Assembly: GCA_000620945.1 (NCBI GenBank)
Contig: KK211198.1
Location: 544,120-608,119 of the forward strand
Length of the DNA stretch: 64,000 bases
Direction: 5' to 3'
Source of the DNA: [Clostridium] viride DSM 6836
GTDB taxonomy: Bacteria > Bacillota > Clostridia > Oscillospirales > Oscillospiraceae
In this document: positions 40,413-49,937 of the stretch, in pieces
Layout of the letters: each line of letters begins with the position of its first letter
How positions within the stretch are numbered: the first letter of the stretch is position 1
The notes under the pieces: model-generated
The model's input: only the letters and a program-made list of their open reading frames with translations
Database searches by the model: none
Told to the model about the DNA's origin: nothing
Made by a program: the position numbers and the translations under genes

Positions 40413-42475
40413 TTATTTTGTTTTAAGCAAGGAGAGCAGGTCTTCGATGCAATTCACAGGTGCAAGACAGGCTCCATTCCTGCAAAGATAATACATGGAT
40501 CCCTGGGATGGAATGGGATACTCCGCCGTAAAGGGTGCCAGCCGGGCAAGCAACTCGTGGTTGCTTTTGGTTTTCAAAAGCGTGCTGACATTGGGGATGG
40601 TAATCGATTGAAGTAGTTTTAACCATTCCTGGGGAGTCTCCTGCTCTGAAGAGACGCAGATCAATTCTTGCGATGGAGACAAGGCTTCCAAGAAGGCCAA
40701 AAGGGAAACACTATATCCGGCGGGGTAATCCTCTAAGGCTGCGGTTAAGAAGCGAAGCTGTTTCTCGCTCCGATCCATCCACTTCATGTCTCCGGTGAGT
40801 CGTGCCAATCGACCCAGAACGAGGCCTGCCATCCCATTTCCCGAGGGCATGGCCCCGTCATAGATCTCTTTTGGTCGGCTGATCAGAGCTTCCGCATCGT
40901 TGGCATAGAGATAAAACCCACCTGCTTGCTCATCCCAAAAATGCTCTGCCATTTGTTCTGCCACTTCAATACATTCCTCTAACACATAAATATCAAAGCT
41001 TGTTTGGTAAAGCTCAAGCAGAGCAAAGCAATAAAAGGTGTAATCATCCAACTGGCCAAGATGCGCGGCTTCGCCCTGCCGCCAACGGAGCAGCAAGCGG
41101 CCGCTCGCATCCTTTAAGTTCTGAACAATAAATCTATGAGCCGTTTGCGCCGCTGACAGGTAGGGGGTATCTGGCAGCAGACGTCCCGCTCTGGCGCAGG
41201 CTGCAATCATCAGCGCATTCCATGAAGTGAGCACCTTATCATCCTTATGCAGCTTCGTGCGATGCAGTCGGTAGTCATATAGAATTTCAAACAGGGAGTG
41301 CAGCCTTGAGTCAAGCTCCTCAACACAGGAGGAAGCAATCAAGTTGGGAATGCTCTTTCCCTCAAAGTTACCCTGCTTACGAATATCATACGCTTCACAA
41401 ACATAAGCCCCATCCCGTTTTCCAAGAAGCTCCTGCATTTCCTGAGGGGTAAACACATAGTACTTTCCCTCAACACCCTCACTGTCTGCATCCTGTCCAC
41501 AGTAAAACCCACCGAGCTCATCGGTCAATTCACGAAGAACATAATCCAGTGTGCGTTTGGCAATGTCACGGTAAAGGGGACGCTTGGTGACTTGATATGC
41601 CTCCAGATAACCCAGGGTCAGCAGTGCATTGTCATATAGCATCTTTTCAAAGTGGGGCACCAGCCATCGTTCATCGGTGGAGTAGCGTGAAAATCCACCA
41701 CCAATGTGATCAAAAAGACCACCCCGATACATCTGAGTCAGGGTATGTTCCACCATATCCTGGGCCTGCGGATCGTCCTCTAACTGCGCATACCCCAGGA
41801 GAAAGAGAAGATTGTGTGCTGCCGGAAACTTTGGGGCTGAACCAAAGCCACCCCAGCGTCCATCGTAACTGCGACGATACCAGGAAACCCCATCCTGGAT
41901 CAGCTTCTTACTTGGTTCTTTGCTTCCTTTTCCTCGTTCTTGGGGCGCTTGCAGATAGGAAACCATTTCTTCCCCAGCCCGAAGAAGCTGATTGCGATTC
42001 GTATTCCATTGCTTTGTAATCGCCTCAAGCAGCTCCATTAGGCCCAGTCTTCCATAGCGCATGGTTTTGGGAAGATAGGTTCCTGCCCAAAAGGGCTTTT
42101 GCTCCGGCGTCATGACGATGGTAAGGGGCCAACCCCCTTGACCGGTTAAGACCTGGCATGCTGCCATATAGACGGCATCCACATCCGGGCGCTCCTCCCG
42201 GTCTACCTTGATGCAGATATAATCACGATTGAGCACCTCAGCTACCTCGTCATCTTCAAACGATTCGTGGGCCATAACATGACACCAGTGGCAGGTACAA
42301 AGGTAGAACCAAGTCAGCTATACCCAATAGATAGGAAGATCGGTTTATCTTCCTGCTTTGCTTTTTCAAACGCATCGCTACTCCATGGAAACCAGTTTAC
42401 TGGATTATAAGCATGCTGTGATAGATAGGGAGATTTCTCATGGATCAATCTATTGGGTTCTCTGTTTTTGTTCAC
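40413..42475 (-). pseudogene. DUF255 / YyaL-type thioredoxin-domain protein, split by a 20-nt insertion
   Basis: The family fuses an N-terminal thioredoxin-like domain with a six-hairpin glycosidase-like domain. From GTG 42475 (8 nt after AGGAGG) the first part reads [20 protein letters not shown], then [11 protein letters not shown] and a TGA at 42314. The conserved continuation TCHWCHVMAHESFEDDEVA lies in another frame beginning 20 nt later. The extra segment 42297-42316 (minus strand TGACTTGGTTCTACCTTTGT) causes the break; without it the protein would be continuous at about 680 residues. The C-terminal frame to 40413 is intact (KVDREERPDVDAVYMAACQ, GGFYCGQDADSEGVEGKYY, EIYDGAMPSGNGMAG). 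A sequencing error of 20 nt is unlikely. No site exists to restart translation. Confidence 0.85.
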
Positions 42476-42569
42476 GGGCATCACCTCCTTATCTAATTTC
42501 TTTATGTTTATTGTTTCTTGTAGACATCCAATTATACTGACCTGTAGTAAGAGACCTAAAGGCTTTTGG

Positions 42570-42599
42570 TAGACAGTAAAGTTCCAGTGATGATATAAT
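42570..42599 (+). promoter_or_regulatory. Promoter of the DHFR-like gene
   Basis: TAGACA (42570-42575), 18-bp spacer, TATAAT (42594-42599) with a TG one base before the -10 (TGATATAAT). Confidence 0.7.
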
Positions 42600-42631
42600 G
42601 CTCCAGAAAACGAAAATTGAAAGGGTTTAAC

Positions 42632-43144
42632 ATGAGCGTGTTTTTTTATGGCTGCATTACTATGGATGGCTATCTTGCTGATATAAACCATAACTTGGAC
42701 TGGCTTTATCAAACTGGTACAATAGAAGAAACCGGTTATGAACATTTCTATCAAAGCATGGATATTACGATCATGGGGAAACGAACCTTTGATGAAATTG
42801 AAACCATGGAGAATATAGATAATGTTTATTCAACTACAAAAAACTATGTTTTTACACATTCTGAAGGCTTATCAGTGAAGGGTTTTATTCCGATTGACGG
42901 TGATATTGTTGAATTTGTTAGCCAAATAGACAAGAATAAAAACGTTTGGATTGTTGGAGGGAACACAATCGTCGCTCCTTTATTAGACAATGATATGATT
43001 GATACCATGATAATACAGATCGCTCCAGTGTTATTGGGGATGGGAATCCCCTTGTTTTCACAGAAGGAAGCATTCAAGAGATTTTCTCTAAAAGAAGTAA
43101 AAAGGTACGGACAATTTGCAGAATTAGTATATACTAAAACTTAG
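42632..43144 (+). CDS. DHFR/RibD C-terminal family reductase
   Basis: 170 residues with the RibD-C/DHFR-like fold. It starts [19 protein letters not shown], has DWLYQTG, the NADPH-region motif [28 protein letters not shown] and [17 protein letters not shown]. These small reductases are common in Bacillota and their substrates are mostly unknown; this is not the essential folate-pathway DHFR. Local composition is AT-richer than neighbours. GAAAGG lies upstream of ATG 42632. Divergent from the split DUF255 gene. Confidence 0.88.
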   Translation: MSVFFYGCITMDGYLADINHNLDWLYQTGTIEETGYEHFYQSMDITIMGKRTFDEIETMENIDNVYSTTKNYVFTHSEGLSVKGFIPIDGDIVEFVSQIDKNKNVWIVGGNTIVAPLLDNDMIDTMIIQIAPVLLGMGIPLFSQKEAFKRFSLKEVKRYGQFAELVYTKT

Positions 43145-43175
43145 CTTATACTAAGCGTGGGCAGCTTAGGAAAAT

Positions 43176-43210
43176 AAAAAGGTTAGGGTACCGATACCCT
43201 AACCTTTTTT
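43176..43210. terminator. Bidirectional terminator between the DHFR-like gene and ade
   Basis: Stem AAAAAGGTTAGGGTA / TACCCTAACCTTTTT, CCGA loop. Confidence 0.93.
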
Positions 43211-43211
43211 C

Positions 43212-44963
43212 TTATAAATTCGGTGCTTCCTCTACCTCAAGGGGGATAAAGGAAAAACTTGCAACGTCGAACAGTCCCATATCGGTCAGCTTCAATTCCG
43301 GAATGACGGCAAGTGACATGAAACAGAGTGTCATGACCGGCTCAACTTCCCGATAAACCCCCAGCTGAACGTAGGCATCCTCGTGAATGCGCTTAAGCGT
43401 TTCGCTCACCCACTGGCCGCTTTGGTCACTCATTAAGCCGCCAAGAACCATGGGCATGGCATTGATGACGGCTTGATCCTTCACCAATACGATGCCGCCT
43501 CCCTGTGCAATGAGCTGTTCCACCGCAAAGGCCATGTCCTGATCGCTGGTCCCCACCGTAATGATGTTATGGGAATCATGGGCAATGGATAAGGCCACAG
43601 CTCCCTCGCGAATACCATAGCCCCTCAGCAAAGCTACGGCGACGTTTCCGGTGTTCTGATGACGCTCCACCACGGCAACCTTCACTAGGTCCTCTTCCGG
43701 CTGATACACAAAGTCGCCCTCCTGGGTTCGGCTAACCTGCGCCACGCCCTTTCCCGTCACCACGCCACCGGGCAGAATGTCAATCACATGCACCCGATCG
43801 GATTGGAGCTTGAGCTTCAGCTTCTCCTCAGAGAAATCTTTCACATGAAAGCTCCCACGTACCGCTGTGTTATCGCAGAACTGTACTTCCGGTAGGTAGA
43901 TTCCGTCGCGGGCGACTTCCTCCCCTTCGATGAACACACGTTTGACCGTAAAGTCGCGCAGGTTATCCACCAAAACTACGTCCGCCCGCAAACCGGGGGC
44001 AATGGCACCACGGTCACGCAGGCCAAAGCATTCGGCCGCATTCAAGCTCGCCATTTGAATCGCCGTAATGGGGTCCAGTCCCTCTTCCACGCAAATTTGC
44101 AAGTGATTGTCCAAGTGTCCCAAACTCAGAATCGTTTCTGGCTGACGATCGTCCGAGCAAAGGACACAGCGGCGGCTGTTAGCAGGCGTGACCCCCTTAA
44201 GCAGCGTACGCAGGTTATGGCAAGCAGAGCCTTGCCGGAGCAAGACATACATCCCTCTTGTGATGCGATCAAACATTTCCTCCACAGTGGAACACTCGTG
44301 GTCGGTGTGGATGCCACAGACCGTATAAGCATTGAGATCGTTTCCCGCAAGGCCGGGACTATGCCCGTCAATGAGTTTCCCCGCTTCTATGGCAACGAGC
44401 AACTTATCCAGCACAGCATCGTCTGCATAGATCACGCCCGGATAGTTCATAAACTCCGCCAATCCAAGGATTCGCTCATCCCGAATGGGGTGCTCCATGG
44501 CCTTGGCATCGATGACGGCACCGGCATGTTCAAAGGGCGTTGCTGGAACACAGGAAGGTAGCATGAATCGGATGTCCAGCTTCGTGCCTTTCGCGGCCTC
44601 CATCATGTAATGGAGCCCTGCTAGGCCACAAACGTTCACAATCTCATGGGGATCAGCCAAAATGGTCGTTCCCCCATGGGGTACGAGGAGCCGTCCGATC
44701 TCTTCCGGTGTCACGTAGGAAGATTCAATGTGGATATGCCCATCAATGAATCCCGGCACGGCGTACTGGCCCTTTCCGTCGATCTCCTGCTTTCCTTGAT
44801 AGTCTCCTATTCCAGCAATGATGCCATCCACAATGGCAATGCTTTGATCTTCCCGGATGGTTCCGGTGTAAACATCCACGACGTGACAGTGTTTGATGAC
44901 AAGATCGGCCGCAACTCGGCCCGCTGCAACCTCAATGCGTCGTTTTAATGCTGCTTTTTCCAT
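43212..44963 (-). CDS. ade: Adenine deaminase
   Basis: 583-residue amidohydrolase converting adenine to hypoxanthine and ammonia. Metal-site motifs are canonical: FIDGHIHIESSYVTPEE, ADPHEIVNVCG, IDGHSPGLAG, GIHTDHECST and LCSDDRQPE. The C-terminal half has IAHDSHNIITVG and GGIVLVKDQAVINAMPM, typical of the Ade family. ATG 44963 is 7 nt from AAGGAG and 12 nt after the preceding paralogue. Last gene of the purine operon behind the guanine-type riboswitch at 51692-51759. Confidence 0.95.
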   Translation of the reverse strand: MEKAALKRRIEVAAGRVAADLVIKHCHVVDVYTGTIREDQSIAIVDGIIAGIGDYQGKQEIDGKGQYAVPGFIDGHIHIESSYVTPEEIGRLLVPHGGTTILADPHEIVNVCGLAGLHYMMEAAKGTKLDIRFMLPSCVPATPFEHAGAVIDAKAMEHPIRDERILGLAEFMNYPGVIYADDAVLDKLLVAIEAGKLIDGHSPGLAGNDLNAYTVCGIHTDHECSTVEEMFDRITRGMYVLLRQGSACHNLRTLLKGVTPANSRRCVLCSDDRQPETILSLGHLDNHLQICVEEGLDPITAIQMASLNAAECFGLRDRGAIAPGLRADVVLVDNLRDFTVKRVFIEGEEVARDGIYLPEVQFCDNTAVRGSFHVKDFSEEKLKLKLQSDRVHVIDILPGGVVTGKGVAQVSRTQEGDFVYQPEEDLVKVAVVERHQNTGNVAVALLRGYGIREGAVALSIAHDSHNIITVGTSDQDMAFAVEQLIAQGGGIVLVKDQAVINAMPMVLGGLMSDQSGQWVSETLKRIHEDAYVQLGVYREVEPVMTLCFMSLAVIPELKLTDMGLFDVASFSFIPLEVEEAPNL

Positions 44964-44975
44964 ACCATAGCTCCT

Positions 44976-46757
44976 TTACGCTTCGTGCAACTCCAAAATG
45001 GGATCAAAGGTGGTGAGCTTGACGCAATCCACAGGTCCCACATCGGTAATGGCATAATCCGGGATCGCCGTAATAGGCAAAAAGAACATATACATGAGCG
45101 GCTCGGGTAAGAAGCAGCCCAATTGATTGGCCGTCTGAGAAAGTTCCTTCTCTTTTTGCGCCACGACCTGGGGTTCCTCGTCGCTGGCAATGCCACCCAC
45201 GGGCAAGGGCAAAAAGTTCAACACTTCCCCATCGGCTACCAGAACCTGTCCGCCACCATGCTCGATCAGATAGTTTGCGGCAAGTGCCATATCCTGCGCA
45301 TTGACGCCCATGACAATGAGGTTATTGTCGTCAGGTGCCGCGGTGGAGGCCATCGCGCCTCGCTTCAGGTTCCATCCAGAGCAAAAAGCAAGGGATTGAT
45401 TGCCGTTTACCCCAAAGCGTTCTAACACGGAAACCATAGCAACATCCTGCTGGGTATCCGGCAGAACCACGCCGTTTTCTACCCGAAGCTCCACGTCTCT
45501 ACGTTTCCGGACAAAGGGACCTTTAACATCCATGGACAGCACCTTTGCTGTGCCATTGGTAATGGGCACCTGATAGCGGAAATCGTCTGCTGTGGTTTTC
45601 TTGCACTTAAGTTCACTGCTTAGCACCTTGCTCCGCTTGGGTGCTTCCAGGGGAATCGTTAACGCTTTGTTCTGCGCCACCAAGGTTCCGTTCGTCATGA
45701 CGGCTTCCACTTGGAAGCTCTCAGGGCTGTCCACCAAGAGAATGTCGGCGATTCTACCCGGAGAAATGGAACCGACCTTATCGTCAATGCGGTAGGCTTC
45801 TGCGCTGTTGATGGTTGCCATTTGAATGGCGGTCATGGGGGCTACCCCGGCCCCAATGGCAAGGCGAACCACATTGTCCAAGTGGCCTTTTTCCAGAATG
45901 TCCGAGGGGGTCACGTCGTCGGTGCAGAAGCTGACTCTTCTGGCCAGTGCGGGATTCACCTCGGTAACGGCTCGCATGTTTTCTGCTAGGAAATGGGTAA
46001 CGGAGGATTCGCGAATGAGCATGTGCATGCCCTTTCTCATTTTTTCCACTACTTCTTCATGATCATAGCTTTCATGATCCAAGCGAACCCCGGCACAGAG
46101 ATAACCGTTTAAGTCCTTGCCCCTTGCCATGGGTGCACAGCCAAAGACGGGAAGGCGGTGTTTGGCGGCCTCCACAATGGCACCCAACGCATTTTCATCC
46201 TCTTCCTGGATCGCTTCGCGAACGGTTTCCCAAACGCCGAAGCACTCCGGCCATTTCTGAACTTTTGCATGAATCTCCGGATTGAAGTTGCAGGAAATGG
46301 TGGAGGTGGGGATGGTATACGGCGTTTTATAGGGAGCCCCCCAGAATACCTTCAAAGGGCTGTTCTTGATCTCTGCAAAAACTTCTTGCAGGCCTTCCAA
46401 GCCGGAAACGGAAATGTACTCATCCAGACCGGATACGATACTGGTTGTCCCACAGGGGACCACCGCTTTGGCAAAGCTGGTGATGCTCAGCTTGCTGCAT
46501 TCACTGTGAATGTGTCCGTCAATGAGGCCGGGAACCAGATACTTCCCGCTGGCATCAATGCATTCCGTATTAGGTCCGAGATAGTCTGTGATGTCTCCCA
46601 CCGCAACAATGGTATCCTGATAAATGGCCACATCGGCCGGATAGATTTCGCTTGTCATGACATTGACAAGCAGCCCGTTTTGAATGGCCTTATCCGCCGG
46701 AACGATGGCCCGACCGGCACGAATCAGCGCTTTCAGACGTTCTATGGTAATATCCAT
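44976..46757 (-). CDS. Divergent adenine-deaminase-family amidohydrolase
   Basis: 593 residues, same domain plan as the neighbour but with changed metal-site surroundings. LIDGHIHSECSKLSITSF is kept, but the DPHE motif reads SGLDEYIS, the GHSPGL loop reads GCAPMARGKDLN and the TDHEC motif reads LDHESYDHEE; CTDDVTPSD retains the CxDD core. The Ade-type C-terminal part (APDDNNLIVMGVNAQDMALA) is present. The substrate may differ from adenine. ATG 46757 follows AAGGAG at 11 nt. It lies between the BMP lipoprotein gene and canonical ade in one operon. Confidence 0.88.
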   Translation of the reverse strand: MDITIERLKALIRAGRAIVPADKAIQNGLLVNVMTSEIYPADVAIYQDTIVAVGDITDYLGPNTECIDASGKYLVPGLIDGHIHSECSKLSITSFAKAVVPCGTTSIVSGLDEYISVSGLEGLQEVFAEIKNSPLKVFWGAPYKTPYTIPTSTISCNFNPEIHAKVQKWPECFGVWETVREAIQEEDENALGAIVEAAKHRLPVFGCAPMARGKDLNGYLCAGVRLDHESYDHEEVVEKMRKGMHMLIRESSVTHFLAENMRAVTEVNPALARRVSFCTDDVTPSDILEKGHLDNVVRLAIGAGVAPMTAIQMATINSAEAYRIDDKVGSISPGRIADILLVDSPESFQVEAVMTNGTLVAQNKALTIPLEAPKRSKVLSSELKCKKTTADDFRYQVPITNGTAKVLSMDVKGPFVRKRRDVELRVENGVVLPDTQQDVAMVSVLERFGVNGNQSLAFCSGWNLKRGAMASTAAPDDNNLIVMGVNAQDMALAANYLIEHGGGQVLVADGEVLNFLPLPVGGIASDEEPQVVAQKEKELSQTANQLGCFLPEPLMYMFFLPITAIPDYAITDVGPVDCVKLTTFDPILELHEA

Positions 46758-46786
46758 GCGTTTATTATCTCCTTCGTACACGCTGG

Positions 46787-47896
46787 TTAATTCCAGCTGC
46801 CGATCACGTTCTCAACCAAGAATTCCTGGGCATTGACTTGGTCATCGCTCATGGTTTCGCCTTGTGCTACCAAGACCGTTCCCTTATTATCCTTTAGCTC
46901 TCCACCAAATACCTTGATTTTTCCACTTGCAATGTCTTCCTTGGCCTGCAGCACCTTATCCTGGATCTCTTTGGGTACCAGCGCTTCGTTGAAGGCAGAA
47001 ATCTTTGCACACTCGCCGCCCTCATAGTAATAGGTATCGCTGCTTGCGGTTCCATCCACCACAGAGGTGATGATATTCTTGAAGATGGGGGTAAAGTTCC
47101 AAACATAGGAGAAGAGGACTGCCTTGGGCGCCAGGGCCTGCATGTCTACATTGTAGCCGATGCAGAATGCACCGTTTTGCTCACAGGTCTGTGGAATGGC
47201 CGGGGAGGAAGCTTCCATGCCCATGTACTTAATGCCTTGATTGATGAGGGTCTTCGCGCTTTGGGTTTCTAAGTCCACATCATACCAGCTGTTGGCCCAG
47301 ACAAGCTGAACCTTAGCATTGGGGTTTGCATATTTTGCACCCAGGGCGTAACCGTTGATGGCAGCACGGACGGAAGCTTCCGACATGCTTCCCGCAAAGC
47401 CCAAGGTATCGGTTTCAGACATCAGAGCAGAGGCATAGCCGGCTAAGAACATACCTTCGTAGTTGCGGATTTGGTAACCGATGAGGTTATCCACCTTGTC
47501 TCCCTGTTGAGCGACGACAATCTCCGGGTTTTCTGCTGCCAAATCGGACAGGAAGGTCGCATATCCCGCACTGGCACCAATGATGAGGTTCACGCCTTCG
47601 CCGGCGAGAGCATCGTAAGCATTTTTCACAGCAACCTGCTCTTCGGCAACATTTTCCATAACGATCAGGTTCTCTTTAGGAATCCCAAGCTCCTCCATCG
47701 CAGCCAAGAGGCTTTCATGGGTAGCCTGACACCAGCCGCCATCGTTAACGACCAAAGAGGTGATTTCACCAATCTTAACGGTAGAGTAATCGATCTTAGC
47801 TGCTTCTTCGTTTGCATTAGGGGTCTTAGACGTGCATCCTGCCAGAAAGGCTGCTACCATTGCGACGGCTAAGAATACGCTGATTAATTTTTTCAT
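46787..47896 (-). CDS. BMP-family nucleoside-binding lipoprotein
   Basis: 369-residue extracytoplasmic binding protein, lipid-anchored: signal MKKLISVFLAVAMVAAFLAGC with a lipobox cysteine at residue 21. BMP (PnrA/TmpC-like) proteins bind purine nucleosides or related ligands. Motifs are VNLIIGASAGYATFLSDLA and GYQIRNYEGMFLAGYAS, LGFAGSMSEASVRAAINGY, and VQLVWANSWYD. GAAGGAGAAGAGAAC precedes the ATG. It is immediately downstream of the two permease genes and the ATPase gene, so the set is a complete ABC importer. Ligand purine nucleoside is inferred from family, riboswitch and deaminases. Confidence 0.92.
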   Translation of the reverse strand: MKKLISVFLAVAMVAAFLAGCTSKTPNANEEAAKIDYSTVKIGEITSLVVNDGGWCQATHESLLAAMEELGIPKENLIVMENVAEEQVAVKNAYDALAGEGVNLIIGASAGYATFLSDLAAENPEIVVAQQGDKVDNLIGYQIRNYEGMFLAGYASALMSETDTLGFAGSMSEASVRAAINGYALGAKYANPNAKVQLVWANSWYDVDLETQSAKTLINQGIKYMGMEASSPAIPQTCEQNGAFCIGYNVDMQALAPKAVLFSYVWNFTPIFKNIITSVVDGTASSDTYYYEGGECAKISAFNEALVPKEIQDKVLQAKEDIASGKIKVFGGELKDNKGTVLVAQGETMSDDQVNAQEFLVENVIGSWN

Positions 47897-47915
47897 GTTC
47901 TCTTCTCCTTCTTAT

Positions 47916-48845
47916 TTACCGGCTTTCCCGGTCATACTTTTGACAGAGTGCTGCGGGTTCTTCCGTGTGTTTCTTTCGGAAACTTCCGGTGGTTATGATC
48001 AAGGCAAGGATGGTTGCCGCATACGGAAGCATGCCATAAAATTGGGATGGTACCCCCGGGAGATATACCTGCATGTTAATCCCTACAATGCTGATTCCTC
48101 CAAAGAGGAGGGCCCCAAGGGCGGCATAGCCCGGATTCCATCGGGAAAAGGCCACCAGAGAAAAGGCAATCCACCCTTTGCCTCCAGTCATCCCTTCGTT
48201 CCAGAAGTTTGTATACGACAGGGAGATGCAGGCTCCGCTGATGGCTGTCATGGCACAGCCAAACATCACATAGGCATAGCGCAAGGCAAATACATTGATG
48301 CCACTGGTATCCAGAGCGGCTGGATTCTCACCTAAAGCACGCAAAATGAGCCCCGGTCTGGTTTTGTAAATATAGAACATACTTAGGGGAATGATCAGAT
48401 ACATGGCATAGACGAAGAGATCGTGCTTAAAAAAGATGTCACCAAGAATGGGGATTTGGGATAGCAACGGGATTTCGATGGTCTCGAACTTCACTCCAGA
48501 GGCAACACCGGTCACGTTCTTTCCAATGAAGCCACTTAGGCCACTGCCAAAGATCAAAAAGGCCATTCCGCAGACGGTTTGATCGGCTTGCAGGGTAACC
48601 GTCAGAAAGGCAAACAGCAGGCCCAAAAGAGCTCCGACCAGGATCACCACTAGAATGCCGATGGCCAAGTGCTTTGTGTAATAGACCGAAAGAAAGCCAG
48701 ACACCGCTCCCATCAGCATAATCCCTTCCAGCCCCAGATTCATGATTCCCGCCCGTTGAGAGAACACTTCACCAATGGATGCATACAGAATGGAAACGGC
48801 ATAGACAATCGCGGAGGTACAAATGGAAATTAGAAATGCCGTCAT
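47916..48845 (-). CDS. Nucleoside ABC transporter permease (subunit 2)
   Basis: 309-residue permease of the branched-chain/nucleoside family (BmpC/NupC-like) with about nine membrane spans. Features are GEVFSQRAGIMNLGLEGIMLMGA near residue 25-45 (the characteristic NLGLEG loop) and LILRALGENPAALDTSGINV. ATG 48845 overlaps the stop of the upstream permease gene in an ATGA, so the two are translationally coupled; GGAGGTG precedes it. Confidence 0.92.
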   Translation of the reverse strand: MTAFLISICTSAIVYAVSILYASIGEVFSQRAGIMNLGLEGIMLMGAVSGFLSVYYTKHLAIGILVVILVGALLGLLFAFLTVTLQADQTVCGMAFLIFGSGLSGFIGKNVTGVASGVKFETIEIPLLSQIPILGDIFFKHDLFVYAMYLIIPLSMFYIYKTRPGLILRALGENPAALDTSGINVFALRYAYVMFGCAMTAISGACISLSYTNFWNEGMTGGKGWIAFSLVAFSRWNPGYAALGALLFGGISIVGINMQVYLPGVPSQFYGMLPYAATILALIITTGSFRKKHTEEPAALCQKYDRESR

Positions 48846-49927
48846 TCGTTCACCTCCCATTCTCTTTCCTTCGTTGGAAAGGTAAGCTGATAGTGATTGA
48901 AAAATTCACCTGCAATGACTGCAATCATGATACAGCCCTGGATCATCGTTGCAATCTGGGATGGTACTCCCATAATTTGAACGGCGGCGCAGCTGTTGAT
49001 CAAACCACCAAACAGAATGGAAACCAAAATCACGGTAAGGGGATGAAAGCGACTGAGATAGGCAATCACGATGCCCGTATACCCACTTCCGCCCGGCAGT
49101 TGCGCTTGCACGCGATGGACAACACCCGTGACCTGCACAAAACCGGCCAGACCTGCGATGGCTCCACTCAGAGCAAGCACCAAAATGATATACCGTTTCA
49201 CGTTGATGCCCGCATATTCCGCCGTCTTCACACTGCGTTGAATGACATGAATCTGGTAGCCCGCCGTTGTATAGTGTAAAAAGAGCGTCAAGGCAATGGC
49301 AATGACGAGGGCAATCAGAATGCCGGAATTAGTCTTAGTGGCCGCTATATCTGGTAAATAGAGGTTTTTGGGGATCGCTGCCGAAATGGCCGTCGTCTGC
49401 TTCGGAGCCATCCAAGGGCCGTAACACAGGTAATCTAAAAACAGTAGTGCAATGTAGTTGAGCATTAGGGTAACGATGGTTTCATTCACGTTCCAATGGG
49501 CTTTGAGCAAGCCAGCAATGAGGGCCCACACCGCGCCACCCATGGCGCAGAGCAGAAACATCAGGATCATCTGAATGGGGGTTGCCATACTTGGCCCAAA
49601 AAGAGCAAAGCTTCCTCCAAAAATGGCTCCCATGGCATACTGCCCTTCCGCGCCGATGTTATTTAGATTCATCTGAAAGGCCAAGGCCACACTGAGACCA
49701 CAGAGAATGAGTGGCAAGGCTGCCTCAATGCTTCCATTGATTCCACGCAGATTCAAAAAGGAGTAGGAAACCATTTTGGCGTACACCGCGAAGGGGGAAA
49801 TGCCAATGGCTGCAATAAAAATGGAGCTTAGTACTAACCCAAGCAGTACAAATAGAATGGGGTTGAGAATCTGCTTGCGCAGGGATACGGTCTGTCGTTT
49901 TTCCAATCGAATGCTAAAAGGCTTCAT
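48842..49927 (-). CDS. Nucleoside ABC transporter permease (subunit 1)
   Basis: 361-residue permease with about ten spans. It has the NNIGAEGQYAMGAIFGGSFA motif (equivalent to NLGLEG), LLNYIALLFLDYL and ISRSVKTAEYAGIN-like VIQRSVKTAEYAGINVKRY coupling region. GGGGGAAGGAT precedes ATG 49927, 10 nt after the ATPase gene. Partner of the 309-residue permease and the ATPase. Confidence 0.92.
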   Translation of the reverse strand: MKPFSIRLEKRQTVSLRKQILNPILFVLLGLVLSSIFIAAIGISPFAVYAKMVSYSFLNLRGINGSIEAALPLILCGLSVALAFQMNLNNIGAEGQYAMGAIFGGSFALFGPSMATPIQMILMFLLCAMGGAVWALIAGLLKAHWNVNETIVTLMLNYIALLFLDYLCYGPWMAPKQTTAISAAIPKNLYLPDIAATKTNSGILIALVIAIALTLFLHYTTAGYQIHVIQRSVKTAEYAGINVKRYIILVLALSGAIAGLAGFVQVTGVVHRVQAQLPGGSGYTGIVIAYLSRFHPLTVILVSILFGGLINSCAAVQIMGVPSQIATMIQGCIMIAVIAGEFFNHYQLTFPTKEREWEVNE

Positions 49928-49937
49928 ATCCTTCCCC

